Shown here: positions 29,579 to 38,414 of the stretch, in pieces
Layout of the letters: each line of letters begins with the position of its first letter
Position numbering within the stretch: position 1 is the stretch's first letter
NCBI GenBank assembly: GCA_002011495.1
Contig: MTNR01000001.1
Location: 1-56,658 of the forward strand
Reading direction: 5' to 3'
DNA length: 56,658 nucleotides
DNA from: Dehalococcoides sp. JdFR-56
Lineage (GTDB): Bacteria > Chloroflexota > Dehalococcoidia > Dehalococcoidales > RBG-16-60-22
Position numbers and translations under genes: made by a program
The notes under the pieces: generated by a model
Told to the model about the DNA's origin: nothing
The model's input: the letters and a program-made list of their open reading frames with translations, nothing else
The model's database searches: none

Positions 29579-30943
29579 ATGAAGAAGAAAAATATTCTCA
29601 TTATCGGCTCCGCAGGAAGAGACTTTCATAACTTCAACATGTACTTCAAGGACAATGAAGAGTACAATGTGGTGGGCTTCACCGCCTCACACCAGGTCCC
29701 CGGTATTGTGGGGCGAAAATATCCTCCCGAGCTGGCCGGCAAGCTCTATCCGGAAGGAATCCCCATCTATGCGGAGGAGGAACTTGCCCAGCTGATAAAG
29801 GAGCTCAACGTTGATATCTGCGTCTTTTCCTACAGTGATGTTTCCTACCAACACGTGATGGGCATCGGGGCCATCGTAAATGCCGCCGGGGCCAACTACA
29901 TGATGCTCGGCCCCAAGGACACCATGCTCAAAAGCAAGAAACCGGTCATCGCGGTGGGCGCGGTGAGAACCGGCTCCGGCAAGAGCCAGACCTCAAGAAG
30001 GGTCATTGAGATCCTGATGGCGAAGGGATTGAAAGTGGTCGCGGTACGCCACCCCATGCCCTATGGCGACCTAGCTGCTCAGAGGGTGCAGCGCTTCGCC
30101 GAGCTAGCTGACCTCCAGAAGCACAACTGCACCGTGGAAGAGATGGAGGAGTATGAGCCACACATCGTGCGCGGCAATGTTATCTACGCCGGGGTAGACT
30201 ACCCGGCCATCCTAAAGGCGGTGGAGGAAGACCCCAGGGGCTGCGATGTCATCGTCTGGGATGGTGGCAACAACGACTTCCCCTTCTTCAAGCCCGACCT
30301 GATGATAACCGTTACCGACCCTCACCGCCCAGGCCATGAGCTCTCCTACTATCCCGGGGAAATCAATCTACGCATCGCCGATGTCGTGGTCATCAACAAG
30401 ATTGACAGCGCCTATCCGGAGAACATTCAGAAGGTGCGGGAGAGCATCGCCAGGGTGAACCCCAGAGCCACCGTGGTTGATGCCGCCTCTCCGATCAAGG
30501 TTGATGACCCGCAGATAATCAAGGGGAAGAAGGTGCTGGTCATCGAGGACGGCCCCACGCTGACGCACGGGGAGATGACCTACGGTGCGGGCACAGTTGC
30601 CGCGCAGCGGTACGGGGCAAGCGAGTTGGTAGACCCCAGGCCCTACACCGTGGGGAGCATCACCGAGACGTTCCAGCTCTACCCCTACATCGGCAAACTC
30701 CTGCCGGCGATGGGCTATGGCGAGCAGCAGCGCAAAGACCTGGAGGTGACCATCAACCGGACCGAATGTGACGCGGTGGTGGTGGCAACCCCCATTGACC
30801 TAAGCCGGGTGGTGGACATCAAGAAGCCGAATACCCGGGTTTACTATGAGCTTCAGGAGATCGGGACACCAAACCTGGACGAGATACTGTCCGAGTTCGG
30901 GAAGGCGCATAATCTTCCTATGAAGAGTGCCAAAGGGGCATGA
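29579..30943 (+). CDS. Cyclic 2,3-diphosphoglycerate synthetase-like P-loop protein
   Basis: KNILIIGSAGRDFHNFNMYFKDN; PVIAVGAVRTGSGKSQTSRRVIEIL; VIVWDGGNNDFPFFKPDLMITVTDPHRPGHE. Confidence 0.88.
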   Translation: MKKKNILIIGSAGRDFHNFNMYFKDNEEYNVVGFTASHQVPGIVGRKYPPELAGKLYPEGIPIYAEEELAQLIKELNVDICVFSYSDVSYQHVMGIGAIVNAAGANYMMLGPKDTMLKSKKPVIAVGAVRTGSGKSQTSRRVIEILMAKGLKVVAVRHPMPYGDLAAQRVQRFAELADLQKHNCTVEEMEEYEPHIVRGNVIYAGVDYPAILKAVEEDPRGCDVIVWDGGNNDFPFFKPDLMITVTDPHRPGHELSYYPGEINLRIADVVVINKIDSAYPENIQKVRESIARVNPRATVVDAASPIKVDDPQIIKGKKVLVIEDGPTLTHGEMTYGAGTVAAQRYGASELVDPRPYTVGSITETFQLYPYIGKLLPAMGYGEQQRKDLEVTINRTECDAVVVATPIDLSRVVDIKKPNTRVYYELQEIGTPNLDEILSEFGKAHNLPMKSAKGA

Positions 30944-31153
30944 ACACTCGGAGCTGGGAAACGAGGATACCGCTTTGCTGGACCGATTCTTCATCATCTC
31001 GCGGTTCAGTATTCCGCCCGCGGTGCGTGACGGCGAGCGGGAAGACTAGAAGCCGGTATTATGACCAAGCAGAAGGAGGTGTTTCCGCTATGTAGCAGTG
31101 AAATGGTTACCAGGAGAGCCGGGTACAGCCTGAATTAGAAAGGAGAACACGAA

Positions 31154-32341
31154 ATGGCAAAGATTGTGAATTCCTGGAACGAGTGGGACCCCCTAAAACA
31201 CGTGATCATCGGCAGACCAGAGGGCACAAACGTTCCCGCTCCAGAGCCAGCCTGGTGGTATGATCTGCCGGAAGGCGAGTACCCACTGCCGACGTATGGT
31301 CCTTTCCCACAGGAGATGGTGGATGCGGCCAATGAGCAGATGGATTACTTCGTCTCGGTGCTGGAGAAGCGGGGGGTCAAGGTGGACCGGGCGATAATCC
31401 ATCCCTGTATGTACAACAAACCGGTCTCCACACCGGACTGGACGCAGCTGAACTGCCATGGCGTCAACAACGTTCGGGACGTGTTCCTGGTTCACGGCAA
31501 GTATATCATTGAGGCCACCACCTGCCGCCGCTCCCGATGGTACGAGTATCTGAACCTGCGCCCGCACTTTGAGCGGTTCTTCAAAGAGGACCCGGAGATG
31601 GTGTGGTTCACCGCCCCCAAGCCGCGATTGACAGACGAGTCCTACGTCAAGAATTACTACTACTACTTCAACAACGTCTGGACTGATGAGGAGAAGCGGG
31701 ACCGGCTGTACAACTGGGAGTTCCAGCTGACCGAGAAGGAGCCCCTCTGGGATGCTGCCGATGCCATGCGCTTCGGCAAGGATATTTTCCACCAGGGGTC
31801 GTGCGTGACCAACAAGAGCGGCATGGACTGGCTGAAGCGCATGTTCGCCGAGCTCGGCATCCGGGTGCACCACGTCCTGTTTGACACCCCATGGCCTCCA
31901 TCGCCGGACCGACCGGATAACTACCATCCCTGGCACATTGACGTGAACCTGGTTCCGTTGCGACCGGGGCTGTGCATGTACAACCCAGACTGGAAGCCAC
32001 GCACCCCGGAGCTGTGGGAACTGTTCAAGATAAATGACTGGGAGCTGATTCCCGCTGCCAGGCCGACCTACGTGCACAAGAACAAGGTCTACCTCACCGG
32101 GCTGTATGAGGGCAAGTCATGGATCTCGATGAACACCTTCTCCATTGACCCGAAGACGGTCTGTGTGGAGGCGCACGAGACGGCATACTGCGAGCAGCTG
32201 GACAAGCTTGGCTTCGAGGTAATCCCCATCCCCTACGAGAAGGTGATCCCGTTTGGCGGTGCTCTGCACTGCACCACGCTGGACATCTACCGAGAGGGCA
32301 AACTGGAGGATTACTTCCCGAAGCAGATCCCGGGCTACTAA
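31154..32341 (+). CDS. Glycine-amidinotransferase-like (guanidino-modifying superfamily) protein
   Basis: MAKIVNSWNEWDPLKHVIIGRPEG; WDAADAMRFGKDIFHQGSCVTN; WHIDVNLVPLRPG; FGGALHCTTLD. Asp, His and Cys positions of the amidinotransferase triad appear conserved. Confidence 0.9.
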   Translation: MAKIVNSWNEWDPLKHVIIGRPEGTNVPAPEPAWWYDLPEGEYPLPTYGPFPQEMVDAANEQMDYFVSVLEKRGVKVDRAIIHPCMYNKPVSTPDWTQLNCHGVNNVRDVFLVHGKYIIEATTCRRSRWYEYLNLRPHFERFFKEDPEMVWFTAPKPRLTDESYVKNYYYYFNNVWTDEEKRDRLYNWEFQLTEKEPLWDAADAMRFGKDIFHQGSCVTNKSGMDWLKRMFAELGIRVHHVLFDTPWPPSPDRPDNYHPWHIDVNLVPLRPGLCMYNPDWKPRTPELWELFKINDWELIPAARPTYVHKNKVYLTGLYEGKSWISMNTFSIDPKTVCVEAHETAYCEQLDKLGFEVIPIPYEKVIPFGGALHCTTLDIYREGKLEDYFPKQIPGY

Positions 32342-32355
32342 TAACCGACCAACGA

Positions 32356-32389
32356 AACGGGGCGCCTTGGCAAGGTGAGGCGCCCCGTT
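32356..32389 (+). terminator. Strong hairpin between amidinotransferase and symporter genes
   Basis: Perfect 12-bp stem AACGGGGCGCCT/AGGCGCCCCGTT, 10-nt loop, no real U-tract. Confidence 0.6.
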
Positions 32390-32437
32390 GAAATTTGGGA
32401 GGGGATGAGGCTTCCTTAAAGGAGGTAAAAAAGCAAG

Positions 32438-33961
32438 ATGAACGGTTATCAGATCGGTTTGATCTCCCTTGTAGCGTTGTATGTCCTGGTCGGTGTGGCC
32501 ATGTTCTACCTGGTTCAGCGGAGCGGCCGGCGCTTCATCATCGCCGGTAAGCGGCTGCCTTTATTCCTGATAGGCACCATGCTCTTCGCCCAGGCGCTGG
32601 ACGCCAACGCCACGCTGGGAAATGCCGGAGGCGTGTATGCCGGTGGGTTTTGGGCTGGATTCCAGTTTCCGCTGGGGCTAGCCCTGTGTCTTGTTGTCGT
32701 CGCGATATGGTACGCCAAGCCCCTGAACCGGATGAACCTGATCACGCTGGCCGATTTCTACTTCCGGAGGTATGGCCGCAAGGTAGAAGTCCCCGTGGGA
32801 CTGCTCATGTGTTTCAGCTTCGTCATCCTGGTCGCGGGCAACTTGGCCGGTGCCTCCTGGATAATCCACATGGTCTTCGGCTTTGACTACCTCCCGTCGC
32901 TGATCATAATGAGTATCCTTCTCCTTGCCTACACCTTCAGCGGCGGGCTTTTCTCCTGCGCAGCCACAGACATAGTGCAGCTATACCCCGCTCTGCTAGC
33001 CTTCGTTGGAGGCGCTATCTGGCTATTCTTCAGCTACGGTGGCGGCGATTGGGGCTACTTTGCTGCGGCAATCCCAGCTGGCTACGCTGACCTTAGCGGC
33101 CTATACTCCATAGAAAACGGGGCACTTCTGAACTGGGCGGGTATCCTGGCGCTCGGCATTGGTGACGTGGTTGCCCTTGACTTCATGGAAAGAGTCTTTG
33201 CCGCTAAAGACCCGGAAACTGCCCGCAGGGGCTGCTTGTGGGGCGCTGGGTTCACCCTGATACTGGGGCTGGCAGCTTCATTCATTGGTCTGATGGCCTT
33301 CCAGCTCTTTGGGGACATCGATGACCCCAGGTCAGTCATAGTGCTGGCGGCGACCTCCATGCCGTTGGTCGTCGGGCTATTCGTCATGGCTGGTGTCATC
33401 GGTGCCGGGCTATCCACTGCCAATGGTGGCGCACTGGCTGTAGCCGCGGTGCTGGGCAGGAATATGCTGCACCGGAACATTGTCCTGCCCATGCACAGAA
33501 GAAAGGCCAGAAAGCTGGGAGTGAGCGTTGAAGACTTGGGGATTGACTGGCGTGTTCTGGACCGCAGGCTTCTCTGGTGGGCCCGCCTCATGCTAATACC
33601 AGTGATGGCAGCGTCAGTTTACCTGGCCTACGTCAAACCTGAGCCAGGCATCATGCTGGTTCTCGCCTTTGACGTGGTCTTCGCCGGGTGTCTGGTGCCT
33701 CTGACGCTGGGCATCTACTGGAAAAAGGCAAACGCGTATGGGGCGCTGGCATCAGTCGTCATCGGGTCTTTGCTCCGATTATACTTGTTCTTGACCATCC
33801 CGGAGCATTTAGCCGGTTTGGATACACTAATTCCGCCGGTTGTCTCCCTCCTGGTGATGGTGCCAGTGAGCTTGCTAACGCAGAAACAAGACCCGCCAAA
33901 GCATGAGGTGATCTTCGAAACTCCCAGCGAGGAAGAGGTGGCCCGAGCCATACGCTACTAA
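32438..33961 (+). CDS. Sodium:solute symporter family protein
   Basis: About 12-13 hydrophobic segments; GRRFIIAGKRLPLFLIGTMLFAQALDANATLGNAGGVYAGGFWAG. Confidence 0.9.
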   Translation: MNGYQIGLISLVALYVLVGVAMFYLVQRSGRRFIIAGKRLPLFLIGTMLFAQALDANATLGNAGGVYAGGFWAGFQFPLGLALCLVVVAIWYAKPLNRMNLITLADFYFRRYGRKVEVPVGLLMCFSFVILVAGNLAGASWIIHMVFGFDYLPSLIIMSILLLAYTFSGGLFSCAATDIVQLYPALLAFVGGAIWLFFSYGGGDWGYFAAAIPAGYADLSGLYSIENGALLNWAGILALGIGDVVALDFMERVFAAKDPETARRGCLWGAGFTLILGLAASFIGLMAFQLFGDIDDPRSVIVLAATSMPLVVGLFVMAGVIGAGLSTANGGALAVAAVLGRNMLHRNIVLPMHRRKARKLGVSVEDLGIDWRVLDRRLLWWARLMLIPVMAASVYLAYVKPEPGIMLVLAFDVVFAGCLVPLTLGIYWKKANAYGALASVVIGSLLRLYLFLTIPEHLAGLDTLIPPVVSLLVMVPVSLLTQKQDPPKHEVIFETPSEEEVARAIRY

Positions 33962-34039
33962 AAGACGTTAGTCCATCTGCTGAGGCAGAAAGGAGGACAA
34001 ACTTAACGCAGCGCAGCAGGCGAGGAGGAGATAGCAGCT

Positions 34040-35011
34040 ATGGAGAGAAACAGAAGCAAAACCTTTGTCATTGCCCTTGGTGGTAACTCCATCCTGAGAG
34101 CAAAGCAGAAAGGAAGTGCCGAAGAGCAGTATGAGAATATAGAGCGCACCGCGGAACAGCTACTGGATTTGCTCAGCAGCGGGAACCGCATCGTAATCAC
34201 CCACGGCAATGGACCACAGGTTGGCAATCTGCTCCTCGCCTGCGAGGCTGCCAAAGATATCGTGCCCCCTCTGCCCCTGGACATCTGCGGCGCAGCCACG
34301 GAGGGCTTCATGGGCTACATGATTCAGAATACCCTGGCCAACCAGCTGCGGCGGATAGGGGCCCCACACAATATCACCACCGTGGTAACCCAGGTGATCG
34401 TGGACCGCAATGACCCCGCCTTCAAGCACCCCTCCAAACCAATAGGCCCCTTCTACAGCGCCGAGGAGGCAGAGCAGCTGCGAAGAGAGAAAGGGTGGGA
34501 GATCATTGAAGACAGCGCCCGTGGTTACCGGCGGGTGGTGCCCTCACCAATACCGGTGAATATCCAGCAGGCCAGAATCATCAAGAGCATGCTAGATAGC
34601 GGCGAGATAGTGATCGCCGTCGGTGGCGGTGGCATCCCGGTGGTGAGGGAGGCTAACCGCGACCTGCGCGGCGTTGAAGCGGTGATTGACAAGGACTACG
34701 CCTCAGCCCGCCTGGCCATCGAGATAGATGCTGACGTCCTGTTTATTCTCACCGCGGTGGAGTATGCCTATCGAGACTTCGCCACACCTCAGCAGAAGGC
34801 GCTGGAGGAGCTGAGCCTGGCAGAAGCCAAGAAACTTCTGGAGGAAGGCCACTTCGGCAAGGGAAGCATGGAGCCCAAGATCCGGGCCGCCATAATGTTC
34901 CTGGAGGAAACAAGCCCAGACCCATCGCGGGAACGGGAGGTGATCATAACCCTCCCTGAGACGGCGATGAAGGCGCTCGAGGGCAAGACCGGCACCAGGA
35001 TTATCAGATAG
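34040..35011 (+). CDS. arcC: Carbamate kinase
   Basis: FVIALGGNSILR; ITHGNGPQVGNLLL; IAVGGGGIPVVREANRDLRGVEAVIDKDYASARLAIEIDADVLFILTAV. Confidence 0.96.
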   Translation: MERNRSKTFVIALGGNSILRAKQKGSAEEQYENIERTAEQLLDLLSSGNRIVITHGNGPQVGNLLLACEAAKDIVPPLPLDICGAATEGFMGYMIQNTLANQLRRIGAPHNITTVVTQVIVDRNDPAFKHPSKPIGPFYSAEEAEQLRREKGWEIIEDSARGYRRVVPSPIPVNIQQARIIKSMLDSGEIVIAVGGGGIPVVREANRDLRGVEAVIDKDYASARLAIEIDADVLFILTAVEYAYRDFATPQQKALEELSLAEAKKLLEEGHFGKGSMEPKIRAAIMFLEETSPDPSREREVIITLPETAMKALEGKTGTRIIR

Positions 35012-35041
35012 TCTACCCGGCGCCGCTGAAGCCTTCTTCAA

Positions 35042-35080
35042 AGGCTGCGTCCGCCTCCGCATAGAGGCTGGGCGCAGCCT
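35042..35080 (+). terminator. Hairpin downstream of carbamate kinase
   Basis: AGGCTGCG...CGCAGCCT 8-bp stem with nested GCCTC/GAGGC; weak U-tract. Confidence 0.5.
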
Positions 35081-35166
35081 CTAAGCTATCCTTTCCTTCC
35101 CCAGGGATGGATAATTGACATCGGCGCAAGCTGACAGAATATCCCCCGATTTTTCTCCCCAGACTA

Positions 35167-35210
35167 TTGACAAATGGCGTTAGCCGGTTTATAATTGCAA
35201 CTGGTTGCAC
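35167..35210 (+). promoter_or_regulatory. Consensus sigma-A promoter overlapped by palindromic operator, upstream of Fur-family gene
   Basis: TTGACA-N17-TATAAT (35167-35195); TGCAAC-TG-GTTGCA (35196-35209). Confidence 0.85.
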
Positions 35211-35215
35211 CAACA

Positions 35216-35629
35216 ATGAGTTGCACTACTACGCTAAAGAACAAAGGGCTGAAACTCACCCCACAGCGAAGGCTTATTCTAAACATCATCCACGAGTCCG
35301 GCGGCCACCTCACCGCTGAAGAAATCCTTGACTACGTCCATGCCCGGGTGCCCGGGGTAAATAAATCAACCGTCTACCGTACCCTGGAGCTTCTCGAGGA
35401 GCTGGGTTGCGTGTACAAGAGCGAGCTCGGGGATAGATTCATCTACCACCACGCTGAGGAGGGGCACCACCATCATCTGGTGTGCCGCGCCTGCGGCAAG
35501 AGCATTGACTGCGATGAGGACGTCTTTCTCCCGGTGGAGAGAGCACTCGATAAGAAATATGGCTTTCAAGCCCACTTCAAGCACATGGTGATGAGCGGCC
35601 TCTGCGCCGAGTGCCGGGACAAAGGCTAG
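35216..35629 (+). CDS. Fur-family metal-responsive regulator
   Basis: LTPQRRLILNIIHESGGHLTAEEILDYVHARVPGVNKSTVYRTLELLEELG; HHHHLVCRACGKSIDC; CAEC. Confidence 0.95.
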   Translation: MSCTTTLKNKGLKLTPQRRLILNIIHESGGHLTAEEILDYVHARVPGVNKSTVYRTLELLEELGCVYKSELGDRFIYHHAEEGHHHHLVCRACGKSIDCDEDVFLPVERALDKKYGFQAHFKHMVMSGLCAECRDKG

Positions 35630-35653
35630 TAACTTTAAAAAATTTTTAAAGAG

Positions 35654-35717
35654 CCAGGCAATTGGTTTAGCCGCGGTCATGATGTCTATCCCCCGTTCGG
35701 TAAAAACCATCGCCTGG
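35654..35717 (+). promoter_or_regulatory. Potential long leader hairpin of the Ni/Co ECF operon
   Basis: CCAGGC/GCCTGG outer and GGTTT/AAACC inner pairing; preceded by an AT palindrome at 35633-35651. Confidence 0.35.
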
Positions 35718-35739
35718 AATGGAAAAGGAGGGATGAGCT

Positions 35740-36378
35740 ATGCATATCCCCGATGGCTTTCTGAACATGGCCACTGTGGCGAGCACCTACACCATATCGG
35801 TGGGTGGGGTGGCCAACGCGGTGAGGATAGCCAATAAGAAACTGGGGGAAAAGCAGGTGCCCATGATGGGAGTTTTGGCCGCCTTCATCTTTGCTGCCCA
35901 GATGCTCAATTTCCCGGTAGCCGGGGGCACCTCCGGGCACCTCATCGGCGCGGCGCTGGCAGCTATTTTGCTCGGGCCATGGGCAGCGGTGATCATAATG
36001 AGTGCGGTGCTCATCGCCCAGAGCCTCATCTTTCAGGATGGCGGCCTCCTCGCCCTGGGAGCCAATATCTTCAATATGGCCATCATCGCCAGCTTCAGCG
36101 CCTATTATATCTACCGCCTAGCCCAGTCACTCCTTGGCGATAGCGGCAAGGGGCAGCTCATCGGCGTTTTCGCGGCTAGCTGGGGCTCGGTGTTACTTGC
36201 CTCCATCGCCTGTGCCGTGGAGCTGGCCATCTCAGGGGCGTCACCCTGGGGGGTGGTTCTGCCCGCCATGGCTGGCGTCCACGCCCTTATTGGTATCGGT
36301 GAAGGGCTTATCACCTCAGCCGTGGTCAGCCTGGTGCTGGCCACCAGAGCTGACCTCATGCGCCTGCAAAAAATCTAG
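35740..36378 (+). CDS. Energy-coupling factor nickel/cobalt transporter S component (CbiM/NikM)
   Basis: N-terminal MHIPDGFLN metal-binding signature; FPVAGGTSGHLIGAALAAILLGPWAAVIIMSAVLIAQSLIFQDGGLLALGANIFNMA. Confidence 0.95.
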   Translation: MHIPDGFLNMATVASTYTISVGGVANAVRIANKKLGEKQVPMMGVLAAFIFAAQMLNFPVAGGTSGHLIGAALAAILLGPWAAVIIMSAVLIAQSLIFQDGGLLALGANIFNMAIIASFSAYYIYRLAQSLLGDSGKGQLIGVFAASWGSVLLASIACAVELAISGASPWGVVLPAMAGVHALIGIGEGLITSAVVSLVLATRADLMRLQKI

Positions 36379-36396
36379 CCGTTTGGGAGGACACAG

Positions 36397-36690
36397 ATGA
36401 GCAAGAAATGGTGGATAATCGCGCTAGTTATCTCTCTGGCGCTGGCCACCATATCGCCCTTGGCCTCGTCAGCGCCCGATGGGCTGGAAAGGGTGGCCGA
36501 GGATAATGGCTTCCTTAGCCTGGCATTGGAAGCGCCATTTGAGATTGTGGCTGATTACGTCTTTCCGGGGATAGCCAATGAGGCGCTGGCCACCATAATC
36601 GCCGGCTGGCTGGGCACCATCCTTTTGTTTATCGCCGTATACGGTCTTGCTTGGTTAATCAAATCAAGAAGAAGGACAACTACTGTCTAG
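36397..36690 (+). CDS. PDGLE/NikN-like small membrane component
   Basis: SAPDGLERVAEDNGF; two TM segments; operon position. Confidence 0.88.
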   Translation: MSKKWWIIALVISLALATISPLASSAPDGLERVAEDNGFLSLALEAPFEIVADYVFPGIANEALATIIAGWLGTILLFIAVYGLAWLIKSRRRTTTV

Positions 36691-36719
36691 TCAGATACCA
36701 AGTCCCATAGGTGTAATGA

Positions 36720-37493
36720 ATGAGGCACAGTTTCCTCGACCAGTATAGCGACCGGGATAGCCTGATACACCGGCTTGACCCCCGCACCAAGCTGGTGAGC
36801 ACCTTTCTCTTCATAACCGCGGTGGCGCTGACGCCACCTGACGGATGGGTGTCTTACGCCCTGTACTCGGCCATCTTGGCCATCTGGCTAATGCTATCCC
36901 GTGTGCCCCTCGGCTACGTTCTCAAGCGCTCCCTGGTGGTCCTCCCCTTCGTGGTGCTGATCGCCATATTCATCCCCTTTTTCCGGGAGGGAGAAATAGC
37001 CGGTAGCTACAATCTGTGGCTGTGGCAAGTGTCAGTTACCCACAGCGGGATTATCATCCTGCGCAATATCCTGATTCGGGCCTGGCTCTCCGTCCTCAGC
37101 CTGATTCTGCTCACCTCAACCACCAAGCTGCCTGACCTTCTGAGGGGGCTGGAGCAACTGCACATGCCCCGGGTAATGGTCATGGTGCTCTCCTTCATGT
37201 ATCGGTATATCTTTGTGCTGGTGGATGAAGTGATGCGGATGAAGCAGGCCAGGGACAGCCGCAACTTCGGTGGCCGGCGCTGGTGGCAGATACGGACGGT
37301 GGGCAATATGATCGGCACCCTCTTCATCCGTGCCTATGAGCGCGGGGAAAGGGTTTACGCCGCCATGATGGCCAGAGGCTTTGACGGCCAAAGCCGGACG
37401 CTGAAGCGCCTGGAATTCAAGCCGGCGGATGCCTACTTTGGGCTGAGCCTCGGGACGCTGGTCATCTGGGGCAACCTCATCAACCTAATTTAG
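36720..37493 (+). CDS. ECF transporter T component (CbiQ)
   Basis: HRLDPRTKLVSTFLFITAVALTP; MARGFDGQSRTLKRL. Confidence 0.93.
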   Translation: MRHSFLDQYSDRDSLIHRLDPRTKLVSTFLFITAVALTPPDGWVSYALYSAILAIWLMLSRVPLGYVLKRSLVVLPFVVLIAIFIPFFREGEIAGSYNLWLWQVSVTHSGIIILRNILIRAWLSVLSLILLTSTTKLPDLLRGLEQLHMPRVMVMVLSFMYRYIFVLVDEVMRMKQARDSRNFGGRRWWQIRTVGNMIGTLFIRAYERGERVYAAMMARGFDGQSRTLKRLEFKPADAYFGLSLGTLVIWGNLINLI

Positions 37494-37509
37494 CTAGCCA
37501 AACAAGATT

Positions 37510-38232
37510 ATGGACGACGCCATCAGAATAGAAAAACTCTCCTTCAGCTACCCCGATGGCCACCAGGCCCTTGCCGGGGTCAGCCTGGTCATTGGCCGGG
37601 GGGAATCAGTGGGCATCGCCGGCCCCAACGGGGCGGGGAAGTCCACCCTGCTGCTTCACCTAAACGGCATACTGCGCTCAGATGATGGGGCGGTCAAGGT
37701 CTTGGGGCAGCCCGTGGATGATAAGAACCTGAGGTGGATAAGAAGCAAGGTGGGGCTGGTATTCCAAGACCCGGATGACCAGCTATTCTCGCCGACCGTT
37801 TTTGATGATGTCGCCTTTGGCCCCATCAACATGGGCTATACCGCATCTGAGGTCAAAGAGGCAGTAGCCAGGGCTCTGGACTGGGTTGGCATGAAGGGCT
37901 GTGAGGAGCGCTCTTGCCACCACCTCAGCTTTGGTGAGAAGAAGCGGGTTTCCCTGGCCACCGTCCTGGCCATGGACCCCGAGATACTGGTGCTGGATGA
38001 GCCTACCAGCAACCTTGACCCCGCCGGCAAGTGGGCCCTGATCAGCCTGCTCAAAAAACTGGCCGTGACCAAGATAGTCGCCACCCATGACCTTGAGATG
38101 ATGCAGGCTCTCTGCCAGCGCATCGTCCTCCTGGACCAGGGGCAGGTGGTGGCTGAAGGCCCTGCGGAGAAGATTCTGGCGGATAAGGATTTGCTCGCTG
38201 CCCACGGGCTGCTCTCCGCCGAGCCAGTCTAA
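37510..38232 (+). CDS. ECF transporter ATP-binding component (CbiO)
   Basis: GIAGPNGAGKSTLLLHLNGIL; VFQDPDDQLFSPTVFDDVAFGPINMG; LSFGEKKRVSLATVLAMDPEILVLDEPTSNLD. Confidence 0.97.
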   Translation: MDDAIRIEKLSFSYPDGHQALAGVSLVIGRGESVGIAGPNGAGKSTLLLHLNGILRSDDGAVKVLGQPVDDKNLRWIRSKVGLVFQDPDDQLFSPTVFDDVAFGPINMGYTASEVKEAVARALDWVGMKGCEERSCHHLSFGEKKRVSLATVLAMDPEILVLDEPTSNLDPAGKWALISLLKKLAVTKIVATHDLEMMQALCQRIVLLDQGQVVAEGPAEKILADKDLLAAHGLLSAEPV

Positions 38233-38414
38233 CCAACCCCTAGCTAGACCCCTTCACCACAAAAGATACCTCACTTCCTCTCTTCATTTGATTTCCTCCG
38301 CAGCGAGAACCGCTCCAAGGTCGCCTGCGCTTTTGCAGAAATGGTATAATTAAGCGCAAAGCAAAGGCCGCTCTCAAGTAAGCCAAACTGTTTATTATTT
38401 TGGAGGTGATTTGG

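Noticed and set aside
30944-31153. Short ORFs between cPGS-like and amidinotransferase genes
   Set aside because: About 25-50 codons, no clear ribosome-binding site or conserved motif; coding status cannot be supported.
31193-32077. 294-aa minus-strand ORF
   Set aside because: Antisense to the well-supported amidinotransferase; no recognisable motif.
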